A DNA stretch of 29,132 bases from Candidatus Poseidonia sp. Lineage in GTDB: Archaea > Thermoplasmatota > Poseidoniia > Poseidoniales > Poseidoniaceae. A model generated the notes under the pieces. The model saw only the letters and a list, made by a program, of their open reading frames with translations. It was not told where the DNA came from and did no database searches. How positions within the stretch are numbered: the stretch's first letter is position 1; the number at the start of each line of letters is the position of its first letter. Positions 9,545 through 16,879 of the stretch are shown here, piece after piece. The position numbers and the translations under genes were made by a program. The stretch covers positions 1,405 to 30,536 of the forward strand of contig JALRLQ010000010.1 of assembly GCA_023254365.1 (NCBI GenBank), read 5' to 3'.

Positions 9545-10507
9545 ATGCTCGATGCTTCAACAACGCTTGCCGATGTTCTCTATCCTGCTATCGAACCACA
9601 CGCCAAGGGAATGCTTGAGGTCTCTGAACTGCACACCATCGCTTGGGAACAAAGCGGCAACCCCAACGGCATACCGGTGGTTGTCATTCACGGTGGGCCT
9701 GGTGGCGGCGCCCAACCGTCCTACCGGCAGTACTTCGACCCCGAGGCTTTCAACATCGTTCAATTTGACCAGCGTGGCTGCGGTCAATCCACCCCGTATG
9801 CTGAACTTGAAGACAACAACACCCACGCTTCTGTTCGCGACATCGAGGCGCTACGGAACCATCTGGGCGTTGAACGATGGCACGTCTTCGGCGGCTCGTG
9901 GGGTTCCACCCTCTCGCTCATTTACGCACAACATCACCCGGACCGCGTCCTCAGCTTGGTGCTCCGCGGCATTTTCATGTGCCGCACCTCCGAGTTGCAC
10001 TGGTTCTATCAGGACGGTGCAAGCCATATTTTCCCCGATGCGTTTGAGCCGTACCGCGACCACATCCCTACCGCCGAGCAGGGCGACCTCATCCGAGCCT
10101 ATTACACACGTCTCACCAGCGATGATGTTGAGGTGCGACGGGCTGCGGCGAAAGAATGGACGCGATGGGAAATGGCCACGAGCCGCTTGTTCCCCGACCC
10201 GGAATACTTGGACAAAGCAGAGGATTTGGACTTCGCCGTGGCTTTTGCACGCATCGAATGTCACTATTTCATCAACGCCATCTTCGTTGAGGAGGCTCAC
10301 ATTTTGAACAATGTCGACGTCATTCAACACATCCCCACCGTCATCGTCCAAGGGCGATACGACGTGGTGTGTCCTGCACGGAGCGCCTGGGAGTTGCACA
10401 AGGCCATGCCTCACAGCCGTTTGGTCATGGTGCCCGATGCGGGCCATTCCATGGGCGAAGTCAGCATCGCCCGCGAATTGGTGTCCGCAACCAACGCCCT
10501 TCGATAA
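9545..10507 (+). CDS. pip: Proline iminopeptidase (alpha/beta hydrolase, peptidase family S33)
   Basis: Removes N-terminal proline from peptides, probably in the cytoplasm since no signal peptide is visible. At 320 residues it has the family's length. Motifs are the oxyanion loop HGGPGGG (about residues 47-53), DQRGCGQS, nucleophile S118 in GGSWGS, acid D273 in GRYDVV and H301 in AGHSMGE. A strong GGAGGTG at 9536-9542 supports the ATG at 9545. The start region is divergent from the methyltransferase with a very short gap, so the promoter must lie within the methyltransferase start region. Peptidase family S33 includes other hydrolases, but DQRGCGQS and HGGPGGG are typical of Pip. Confidence 0.88.
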   Translation: MLDASTTLADVLYPAIEPHAKGMLEVSELHTIAWEQSGNPNGIPVVVIHGGPGGGAQPSYRQYFDPEAFNIVQFDQRGCGQSTPYAELEDNNTHASVRDIEALRNHLGVERWHVFGGSWGSTLSLIYAQHHPDRVLSLVLRGIFMCRTSELHWFYQDGASHIFPDAFEPYRDHIPTAEQGDLIRAYYTRLTSDDVEVRRAAAKEWTRWEMATSRLFPDPEYLDKAEDLDFAVAFARIECHYFINAIFVEEAHILNNVDVIQHIPTVIVQGRYDVVCPARSAWELHKAMPHSRLVMVPDAGHSMGEVSIARELVSATNALR

Positions 10508-10587
10508 GTCTTGAAGGCCGGCGAGGTCGGCGTAAACGGTGCATTTTGAGCGTCGGCTTGATAGGGAGGAGAGAACTCGCGAAGGGT

Positions 10588-10602
10588 GGAGGCTTGACCT
10601 CC
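10588..10602 (+). promoter_or_regulatory. Inverted repeat in the leader of the coiled-coil gene
   Basis: GGAGG-CTTGA-CCTCC is a 5-base-pair inverted repeat with a 5-base loop, 11 bases before the ATG at 10613. The likely ribosome binding site GGGTGA (10603-10608) lies just after it. The first twelve bases, GGAGGCTTGACC, recur at 14546-14557 in front of another gene. It may be an operator or a leader hairpin; the stem is short and could be chance. Confidence 0.3.
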
Positions 10603-10612
10603 GGGTGAAGAC

Positions 10613-11341
10613 ATGTCGGATGGAACCATCACACCAGAGGTCCGAATAAAAGAACTCGAAGAGGCCTTGGCCACCGAGACGGACCGTCTTCAGAAACTCT
10701 TTGCGGCTTACGAGACGCAGGAGAAGGAACTGGTCGATGCGAGAGCGGAGATTGAAGTTCTCGAAAAGGAAATCATCGATCGAGAAATCGAAAAAGAATC
10801 ACTTGAATCCATCATCGCCGAGAAGGACGTGCGTGTCCGTGAACTCGAAATGAAGGCGACCAAATCATCGAAGCGAGTTGAGCACCTTGAGCCGGAACTC
10901 GACAAGATGGAGGAGAAGTACTCCCGTGAAAAAGACCGTTTGGGCAAGGTCTTCGGCATCGCAGAAGAGTTGGACAACGACCTTCGCTTGGCCGTCACCG
11001 AAATGAAAGCCCGCGACGACTGGTACGTCGCCCACATGCAAATCTTCGAAGACCTGAACAAGGCCATCAAAGAACGCTACGAGATGATCGAACGGGCCGT
11101 TGAAGCCGAACGCAAATCTCAACACATGTCCCGTGTGTTCACCGAGCGAATGGAAGAGATGGTGCAAGCCCGCTCTGAAGAACAAGCTCAGGAAGAAGCA
11201 GAGGCTGCTGAAGCAGAAGCAGCCACGGCCGCTGTTGAAGTGGTTGAAGAAGCACCGGCCGAAACCGAGGAAGCACCCGATGAGGAAGAAGCGCCTCCCG
11301 CAGATTGGGGCGACGGCGAAGACCCTTGGGCTTCAGAGTAA
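10613..11341 (+). CDS. Acidic coiled-coil protein of unknown function
   Basis: A 242-residue soluble protein with no recognised enzymatic motif. Residues 8 to about 115 are almost continuous heptad-like helix rich in Glu, Lys, Arg and Leu. A shorter helical segment follows with the aromatic-rich stretch DDWYVAHMQIFEDLNKAI (about 123-140). The last 55 residues are a low-complexity Glu/Ala/Pro tail ending in DWGDGEDPWASE. The start ATG is preceded by GGGTGA. The stop is 9 bases before the decarboxylase start, and that gene's ribosome binding site begins at the stop codon, so the two are probably cotranscribed. It could be a structural, scaffolding or chromosome-associated protein; sequence alone does not decide. 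Confidence 0.78.
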   Translation: MSDGTITPEVRIKELEEALATETDRLQKLFAAYETQEKELVDARAEIEVLEKEIIDREIEKESLESIIAEKDVRVRELEMKATKSSKRVEHLEPELDKMEEKYSREKDRLGKVFGIAEELDNDLRLAVTEMKARDDWYVAHMQIFEDLNKAIKERYEMIERAVEAERKSQHMSRVFTERMEEMVQARSEEQAQEEAEAAEAEAATAAVEVVEEAPAETEEAPDEEEAPPADWGDGEDPWASE

Positions 11342-11350
11342 GGTGAGCAG

Positions 11351-12211
11351 ATGGGCGGCTTGGCCCCTGGCGGCCACGGCCCGGTCTTGACCAATGTCAT
11401 GATGGGCATCAGCGCGCTCATCATTGGCACGCTGATCGACCCACTCGCAGGTTTGGTGCCGTTGTTTGGCATGTTGTGCCTCATGTTTGCCGTGTTCCTC
11501 GGTTATTTTTGGAGGGACCCCGACCGTCCAGTTCCCCGAACCGACGGTGTCCTCGTGGCGCCTGCTGACGGCCATGTCATGTTTCTTCGTCGGGAGAGGG
11601 CGGTTGGTCAACGACCTCGCCAAGTCCATTTCGATGCCGGACAGGTCCAGTCGGACAGCGAAACCGGCGATTGGTTTGGCCAACCGCTTGACGAACCCCT
11701 TTCTTTTGCGACCGAGCAGCGCTTCGAAGCCGTTCCGGAAGGAGAGGAAGCACCAACCGACGTTTGGCGGATGGCCGTGTTCATGTCGCCCCTTGACGTG
11801 CATGTTAACCGTGCACCCGGTGCAGGCGTCATCGAACGCATCGAACACCGAACGGGCAAAGGTCGACGACGAGGGCCGTTTCGTCCCGCCTACACCAAAG
11901 AGAGTCAGTACAACGAGCGTGTCCGTTCCGTCCATCGTTTGGACAACGGCTTGCGAATTGAAATCACCCAAATTTCGGGAGCCTTGGCGCGCACCATCGT
12001 ACCGTTTTTGCTGGACGGAGATGCCGTTCGGCGAGGTCAACGCATCGGCATGATTCGATTGGGTTCAAGAGTGGACCTTCGCGTACCGGCCGAGCGGTAT
12101 CATTCATCAATCATCACCGCAGAGGCGAACCATCCCGAACACCCAAAGGGCATGCACGTGCAGGCTGGGACATCGGTGGTGTTTGAACCCGTGACGGAGG
12201 AAGAAGCATGA
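11351..12211 (+). CDS. asd: Archaetidylserine / phosphatidylserine decarboxylase proenzyme (archaeal type)
   Basis: Decarboxylates the serine head group of archaetidylserine to give archaetidylethanolamine at the membrane. Two hydrophobic helices span about residues 12-55, followed by FWRDPDRPVPR and VAPADGHV. H151 sits in FMSPLDVHVNR. The self-processing site LGSRVD has G238/S239; cleavage there should make the pyruvoyl cofactor on the new alpha chain, as known for the family. The 286-residue length is longer than many archaeal forms because of an insert (about 75-135). AGGTGA at 11341-11346 supports the start. The stop overlaps the hydrolase start by four bases (ATGA), indicating an operon. 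Confidence 0.86.
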   Translation: MGGLAPGGHGPVLTNVMMGISALIIGTLIDPLAGLVPLFGMLCLMFAVFLGYFWRDPDRPVPRTDGVLVAPADGHVMFLRRERAVGQRPRQVHFDAGQVQSDSETGDWFGQPLDEPLSFATEQRFEAVPEGEEAPTDVWRMAVFMSPLDVHVNRAPGAGVIERIEHRTGKGRRRGPFRPAYTKESQYNERVRSVHRLDNGLRIEITQISGALARTIVPFLLDGDAVRRGQRIGMIRLGSRVDLRVPAERYHSSIITAEANHPEHPKGMHVQAGTSVVFEPVTEEEA

Positions 12212-13281
12212 GTCGATGGAAACGCACTGTCCCCGCCATCCTGGTGTTCTTGGTCGTCAGTATGCCTGTGGTCTACTATCAATTGGGCAACTTGGTGTAC
12301 ACCCAAGCGGCAGCGAGCAACCTCGAGTGCTCGGGGCATTCGGCTCGAAACAGCCCCGATCACTTCAGTGTCGAACTGTGGCATGAAGACGTCACGACGG
12401 TGACGCATCAGAAGAACGAAACCCTCGCCGCCGCCCTTGAACCGTTGTGGTTTGACGCGTGGGAAAACGAGACCATCGACGTGCCCAACGAGGCCATCAC
12501 GTTGGCCGCATGGGTGATGGAACACGACCCGTCCCAACCGTGGGTCCTCCTCGTCCACGGCATCCGGTCTTGCAAAGCCAATCACGAGGTGTTGATTCCC
12601 GCCGCATGGCTCCATCAGGCCGGCTTTAATGTCGTTCTCTTTGACGTGAGGGACCACGGCAACAGCACCGTCGAGGACGGTTTGGTGTCCGCAGGTCAAC
12701 GAGAATATCGCGACCTCTTGGCGGTTTGGCAGTGGGTCCAAGACGAAAAGGGCGCTTCACCAGAACACATCGGCGTGGTGGGTATTTCGATGGGAGCAGG
12801 TGCGACCACCATCGCCTTTGAGCAGGAGCCTGCGTTGCAAGCCGTCTTCCTCGAATCGCCGTTCTCTTCCATGGGCACCATCATCCATGAAGAACTGGAA
12901 TTCGCAGGTTTCCCACCCTTCCTGAAGGACGCTGCTATTTTTGCAGGAAAGGTCTCGTCCGGAGACGATCTCGTGAAACACGAACCCATCAACGCCATGA
13001 AGGCCGTTGGAAACCGTTCCGTCTTCATCACCCAATCGTTGGAGGACGTCCGCATCAACATCCACCATGGACAGTCGATGTGCGATGCCGCCCAATCCAG
13101 CGTGAACGAGGACGGCTTTGTCGATTGCTGGTTTGCTTCATCCGCCATCGCCCACAACGACGGCGATCGTGAAGGTGTTCTCTCCCACATCACCTTGATG
13201 CTCACCCAGCCCGACATGTATCGAGACCGATTGGTTGGATTTTTCGAGGACAGTATTGGCACGCACGATGCGGTGGTTTGA
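12208..13281 (+). CDS. Membrane-anchored alpha/beta hydrolase
   Basis: A 357-residue protein with one N-terminal hydrophobic segment (about residues 7-25), so the catalytic domain probably lies outside the membrane. The hydrolase fold shows LLVHGIRSC (oxyanion), FDVRDHGNS and nucleophile S194 in GISMGAG. D in SLEDVRI and H327 in LSHITLM are the likely acid and base. It belongs to the BAAT/YqkD/DUF-like 'serine aminopeptidase S33' group, and the substrate is unknown. It overlaps the lipid decarboxylase gene by ATGA, so an esterase or lipase-like role in envelope metabolism is plausible but only inferred. Confidence 0.8.
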   Translation: MSRWKRTVPAILVFLVVSMPVVYYQLGNLVYTQAAASNLECSGHSARNSPDHFSVELWHEDVTTVTHQKNETLAAALEPLWFDAWENETIDVPNEAITLAAWVMEHDPSQPWVLLVHGIRSCKANHEVLIPAAWLHQAGFNVVLFDVRDHGNSTVEDGLVSAGQREYRDLLAVWQWVQDEKGASPEHIGVVGISMGAGATTIAFEQEPALQAVFLESPFSSMGTIIHEELEFAGFPPFLKDAAIFAGKVSSGDDLVKHEPINAMKAVGNRSVFITQSLEDVRINIHHGQSMCDAAQSSVNEDGFVDCWFASSAIAHNDGDREGVLSHITLMLTQPDMYRDRLVGFFEDSIGTHDAVV

Positions 13282-13316
13282 AACACAGGATACCGACGGA
13301 AGGCTGCGGTGAAGCC

Positions 13317-14477
13317 ATGACCAAACCCAGCCCCTTGCTCGGCAACGGAGGGAAAGGGCTTCGTATTCACGACCTGGTCAAGGCACCGGCCAACACGCCT
13401 TGGGCGAAGGCGAAACAGCAGTCTTGGGATGCCAGTGAACCTGCAACGGTGTACACGACGCCCGAAGTTTTGGCGGACGGAACGCCGTGCGATGCCGTTA
13501 CCGTGATTCTTCGCACCAAGGGCTGTCACTGGTGGTGGTCATCTGGTTGCACATTTTGCGGCTATTTCAACGACACACGTGACGACGTGACCAACGAGGA
13601 TTTGCATGCCCAATGGCAGGCAGCCAAAACGAAGTTCAACGATTTTAACGACCAAGCGATGGTCAAAGTCTACACCTCCGGTAGTTTGCTCGAGGACCGG
13701 GAAATCCCCGTTGAGTTTCAAGAGACCGTGCTGCGAGATTGTGCTGAATTGGGCAAAGAACTCATCGTCGAAAGCCGTTGCGAACAGCTGACGGAGGAGA
13801 AACTCGCGTGGGCCACATCGATCAATCCATCCTTTACCGTCGCTATTGGGTTGGAAGCATACGACGACGAAGTCTTGCGCTTTCACGTCAACAAGGGCTT
13901 TTCGACCGCATCTTGGGACCGCGCCGTGAACAACCTCGCCATGTTCAATCTCCGCATCAAGACCTACTTGATGTTCAAGCCTCCTTTCATGAGCGAAGCC
14001 GATGCCTTGGACCACTGCGTGCGTTGGATTGAAGCGGTCGCCGAGCGCTCCGATGAGATTTCGGTCAATCCGATGAACATCCAACGCGGGACGGTGATCG
14101 ACCGCCTTCACCGCCACCAAGAGTATCGTCCCCCTTGGTTGTGGTCGCTGGTTGAAATGATTCGGCGAGCCCACCCCGCCATTCACCCGGAAGGGGGCGT
14201 GAACGGCGATGCCGACCAAGTGGCTCGGCTCATCGTCCATCCGACAGCGGGCGGGAAGATTCGCGGGTCGCACAACTGCGGTTCCTGCGATGGCGAAGTG
14301 GTGGCCGCCATCGAGCGGTACGCTGTTTCCGGTAGTCTGGAGGAGTTTGACGGCCTCGCATGTTCCTGCCAATCCATTTGGGAAACGGAACTTTCGCTGG
14401 AACGCCAACTTCCTCTTCCGCTGGGTCTCTCCAAGCCGAGGCGAGGACGTCGCCTTGACGCCCTTCGTTCACCGTGA
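13317..14477 (+). CDS. raSEA: RaSEA, archaeosine biosynthesis radical SAM enzyme
   Basis: Converts lysine-modified preQ0 in tRNA (made by ArcS) to archaeosine at position 15, using SAM and a 4Fe-4S cluster. The 386-residue protein has the radical SAM cysteines C70-x7-C78-x2-C81 in GCHWWWSSGCTFCGY, whose Trp-rich spacing is typical of this family and differs from the standard CxxxCxxC. Auxiliary cysteines lie near the C terminus: C321/C324 in NCGSCDG and a CSC at about 349-351. An internal NPMNIQRGTVIDRL is typical of the barrel. The start is ATG at 13317 with GGTGA just upstream; an in-frame TTG at 13278 overlapping the preceding stop is less likely. It ends shortly before a hairpin plus T-run. 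ArcS is not in the window. Confidence 0.88.
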   Translation: MTKPSPLLGNGGKGLRIHDLVKAPANTPWAKAKQQSWDASEPATVYTTPEVLADGTPCDAVTVILRTKGCHWWWSSGCTFCGYFNDTRDDVTNEDLHAQWQAAKTKFNDFNDQAMVKVYTSGSLLEDREIPVEFQETVLRDCAELGKELIVESRCEQLTEEKLAWATSINPSFTVAIGLEAYDDEVLRFHVNKGFSTASWDRAVNNLAMFNLRIKTYLMFKPPFMSEADALDHCVRWIEAVAERSDEISVNPMNIQRGTVIDRLHRHQEYRPPWLWSLVEMIRRAHPAIHPEGGVNGDADQVARLIVHPTAGGKIRGSHNCGSCDGEVVAAIERYAVSGSLEEFDGLACSCQSIWETELSLERQLPLPLGLSKPRRGRRLDALRSP

Positions 14478-14480
14478 ACA

Positions 14481-14505
14481 ACGCCTTGCAGGGCGTGCTT
14501 TTTTG
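14481..14505 (+). terminator. Hairpin with T-run after raSEA
   Basis: ACGCC (14481-14485) pairs with GGCGT (14492-14496) around a six-base loop, followed by GC and six T residues (14499-14504). It begins four bases after the raSEA stop and looks like a terminator for the 9545-14477 run. Archaeal termination mainly needs the T-run. Confidence 0.6.
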
Positions 14506-14522
14506 TCACTTCAAGTGGTGAA

Positions 14523-14530
14523 TGTTTATC
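14523..14530 (+). promoter_or_regulatory. Possible box A for the membrane-protein operon
   Basis: TGTTTATC is an A/T-rich TATA-like element in an otherwise GC-rich gap. It lies about 25 bases before the perfect inverted repeat at 14552 and just after a terminator-like hairpin, where a new promoter is expected. The match to TTTAWATA is only partial. Confidence 0.4.
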
Positions 14531-14551
14531 ACCGCCCGTCCAGTCGGAGGC

Positions 14552-14570
14552 TTGACCCCTATGGGGTCAA
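14552..14570 (+). promoter_or_regulatory. Perfect 8-bp inverted repeat, candidate operator or leader hairpin
   Basis: TTGACCCC-TAT-GGGGTCAA is an exact 8+3+8 dyad at the expected transcription start region of the small membrane protein gene, 15 bases before its ATG. The ribosome binding site GAGGTG (14574-14579) follows directly. Dyads of this shape are typical of dimeric helix-turn-helix operators, but as RNA it would also form a stable hairpin next to the ribosome binding site. The regulator is unknown. Confidence 0.55.
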
Positions 14571-14585
14571 TTTGAGGTGCCACGC

Positions 14586-14858
14586 ATGACAAACGCTCGA
14601 GCCCTACCCGACACGACCGTCGGGACAGGCGAACCCACGGCCAGCCGGATTGTCCTTACCCTGTTCTTCGTTGGCTTGCTTGGCCTCTACTCGTTGTTTT
14701 CAAACGTCTTTGGTTGGGACAGTTTGCCTCTTCTCGGCGAACTGGTTCCGCTGGTGCAAAATTTGGGTGGAAGCGGCATTTGGTACTATCTGATTGGCTT
14801 CTTGGTCGGCATTGGTGCCATTGTGGCCACCTTGGTTGGAGAGGTCCTTGCCGAATGA
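14586..14858 (+). CDS. Small two-helix membrane protein
   Basis: A 90-residue protein with a short polar N terminus (about 20 residues) and two hydrophobic segments, about residues 21-42 and 65-85, separated by an amphipathic stretch with Leu and Pro. Not recognised. The start is ATG at 14586 with GAGGTG at 14574-14579; a GTG three codons upstream lies within that ribosome binding site and is unlikely. The next gene begins 15 bases after the stop with its own GGAGGTG, so the two are probably cotranscribed. Partnership with the large membrane protein is a reasonable guess, for example as a small accessory subunit. Confidence 0.7.
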   Translation: MTNARALPDTTVGTGEPTASRIVLTLFFVGLLGLYSLFSNVFGWDSLPLLGELVPLVQNLGGSGIWYYLIGFLVGIGAIVATLVGEVLAE

Positions 14859-14872
14859 TGGAGGTGTGATGC

Positions 14873-16858
14873 ATGGAAACCATCTTCATTGCCGGCGGCT
14901 TCATGATTGCCGTCCTGTTTGCCCTTTCCCAAAGCCTCGCCAAGGGAGCAGGTACCGTTGGTCCTGCCCTCCAGTCCATCGGTCTGTTCATCCTACGAAA
15001 GAACCCGCCCGGTTTGGTCGATATCTTCGATGACAAGGACGGTAGCGGCTCTCGCACCTGGATGAATTTCGGGATGCTCTGGTTGGTCTTGGCCTCCGTT
15101 CTCGGTTTCCTCGCAGGTTGGCACAACTACGACCCAACCGCTCTCGATTCCCTTGCCAGTGTTGGTTGGTCCTACGACGACGGCTCAGCCCTTCGAGAAG
15201 CCACCGTGAACCTCCTGAGCATTGCCTTGCTGTACGGATTGGTCGGCAGCGCCATGGTCGCAGCCGCCCGAAACGGCAACGGCCGCTTGGCCAGTGAAGC
15301 CAACGCCTCCATGGTTGCCGTGTTGCTCTCCGGCGTCGTGGTGCTCACCTACCTCCTTCCGTTCGTCTTTGGCTTCCTCGATGTTGACACGTCCGAGAAC
15401 CCCGTTCGAACCGTGCTGCTGAGCCTCGAGACCTTGGTGATGGGCATGCTCTTGATTCCCGTGTTGATCAACGTCCTCATCACGGTAGCACAGCGAGGCG
15501 ATCAAGAGTTGCAGACCAGCGCCTGGTTCCTCATCGTGGGATTGACCGCCTACATCCTCTCGATGATGTACATGTTCTTTGGTGAACTCGCCGACGCCAC
15601 CCAAACGGTGTGGTTCGCAGAGCGTGTCGCCCTGGGTTGGGTGCCGCTGGCCCTCATGTTCGCCGTTGGCTACCACGTGATTCCCATGGCCGCCAAGCAA
15701 CCCATTTGGTCGGCATCGATGCGAACGGCCAGCATGTTCCTGCTGTTCGTGACCATTCCGCCGTTCTTCATGACCGAAGCCTCTGCGGGGAACTTTGTTA
15801 CCAACCTCGGTGCCATTCTTCTCACGTTGGGCGTATTGCCCATCTTCGCCGCTTCCATCAACCTCTTGATGACCGCAGGCTCAGGATTGAGTGCTGTGGT
15901 CAAGCATCCCGGTGCCATGGCGGGAACCATGGCGTTCCTCGTGATGCCCTTCTTTGCCATTGGTGGTTACTTCACCGCCATGGACACCTTTGTTGGCACC
16001 GGTGAACTGGGCGAGATGGCTCACGCCATCAACATGGGCATGATGTTCACCGCCGGCGGTCTGTTGATGCTGGCTGGTGTGTTCTCCAACTACCCGCTCG
16101 CCATTGGAAAGCCGTTGGCCACCCCGTCCACCGGGAACCTTGCTGCTTGGATGGTGATGGTCGGTGGTGTCGCCTCGACCATTGTGTACCTGACCGGAGA
16201 GTTCACCACAAACGCCGTTGCATCTTCGAACATCGAAGACGTCGTGGCTGACAGCGGGAGTTTCTACCTCACCGGAGCGGGCTTGTTCTACTTGCTGGGC
16301 ATCGGCACCATCCTCGCCACGATGGTGATGATTCGCACTGGCATTTCAGCCACCGGGCGTTCGATTGAAACCCAAGTTACCACCGATGTCGCCACGTACA
16401 CCATGGTACCGGGTTCCTCAACCACCATCCGTGCCCTCATCGGGCGAGGCGTCGGCGTTGATACGGAACTGGTGGTCAGCGAAGCCGAGGAAAACGAGGG
16501 CGGCTCAACCGTCATCGCCGTTGATGCGGCTCTTCACAACGACGAAATCACCGAATTCCCGCCCACAACGGCCGGGGCCATGATCGAATTCGTTCAGTAC
16601 CTCGTCAACACCAAGCAATCGGTGTTTGAGCTGTTCCGAAGCATGGACCTTGACGATTCTGGAAAGATTGACAGCCGTGAATTCCTCGCAGCCTTGGAGG
16701 CTTCCAATATCTCGGCTCTTTCCTCGATTGAAGCAGCCGATCTTGTTGAGAGCATGGATCTCGATGGTGACGGTGAGTTGAACCTCCCCGAACTCGATAT
16801 CGCCATCGCACAAATCAAGCGAGACCACGACATCGTTCCCACTTCCGAAGAGGAGTGA
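14873..16858 (+). CDS. Polytopic membrane protein resembling heme-copper oxidase subunit I, lacking metal ligands, with C-terminal EF-hands
   Basis: A 661-residue protein with about 13 transmembrane helices (residues 2-485), a soluble linker and two canonical EF-hand loops at D592-E603 (DxDxSGxIDxxE) and D629-E640 (DxDxDGxLNxxE), which should bind calcium. By eye the membrane part follows cbb3-type CcoN: helix I ending in FLAGW, AWFLIVG, then WFAERVALGW...VGYHVIP...PIWSASM and INLLMTAGSG, up to EMAHAINMG. Where oxidases have heme or copper histidines it has T111, E250/R251, F298/F299 and H384-A-I386, so at most one of six ligands remains. It therefore probably does not reduce oxygen. The role is unknown; a calcium-responsive membrane or structural function is speculative. 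GGAGGTG at 14860-14866 supports the start. The oxidase relation is from recalled family sequence and needs a profile search. Confidence 0.68.
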   Translation: METIFIAGGFMIAVLFALSQSLAKGAGTVGPALQSIGLFILRKNPPGLVDIFDDKDGSGSRTWMNFGMLWLVLASVLGFLAGWHNYDPTALDSLASVGWSYDDGSALREATVNLLSIALLYGLVGSAMVAAARNGNGRLASEANASMVAVLLSGVVVLTYLLPFVFGFLDVDTSENPVRTVLLSLETLVMGMLLIPVLINVLITVAQRGDQELQTSAWFLIVGLTAYILSMMYMFFGELADATQTVWFAERVALGWVPLALMFAVGYHVIPMAAKQPIWSASMRTASMFLLFVTIPPFFMTEASAGNFVTNLGAILLTLGVLPIFAASINLLMTAGSGLSAVVKHPGAMAGTMAFLVMPFFAIGGYFTAMDTFVGTGELGEMAHAINMGMMFTAGGLLMLAGVFSNYPLAIGKPLATPSTGNLAAWMVMVGGVASTIVYLTGEFTTNAVASSNIEDVVADSGSFYLTGAGLFYLLGIGTILATMVMIRTGISATGRSIETQVTTDVATYTMVPGSSTTIRALIGRGVGVDTELVVSEAEENEGGSTVIAVDAALHNDEITEFPPTTAGAMIEFVQYLVNTKQSVFELFRSMDLDDSGKIDSREFLAALEASNISALSSIEAADLVESMDLDGDGELNLPELDIAIAQIKRDHDIVPTSEEE

Positions 16859-16879
16859 GCCCCACAAGAGGGGATTTGG

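Noticed and set aside
9033..10307. 424-codon plus-strand open frame
   Set aside because: It runs antisense to the methyltransferase and then out of frame through the iminopeptidase, both of which have clear family motifs. The translation is low-complexity and matches nothing.
10517..10533. GC-rich hairpin (GCCG...CGGC) after the iminopeptidase gene as a terminator
   Set aside because: There is no T-run after it and the stem is only four base pairs.
14873..16858. Functional terminal oxidase subunit
   Set aside because: The His ligands for both hemes and copper are missing in the aligned helices, and no subunit II or cytochrome c gene is nearby.
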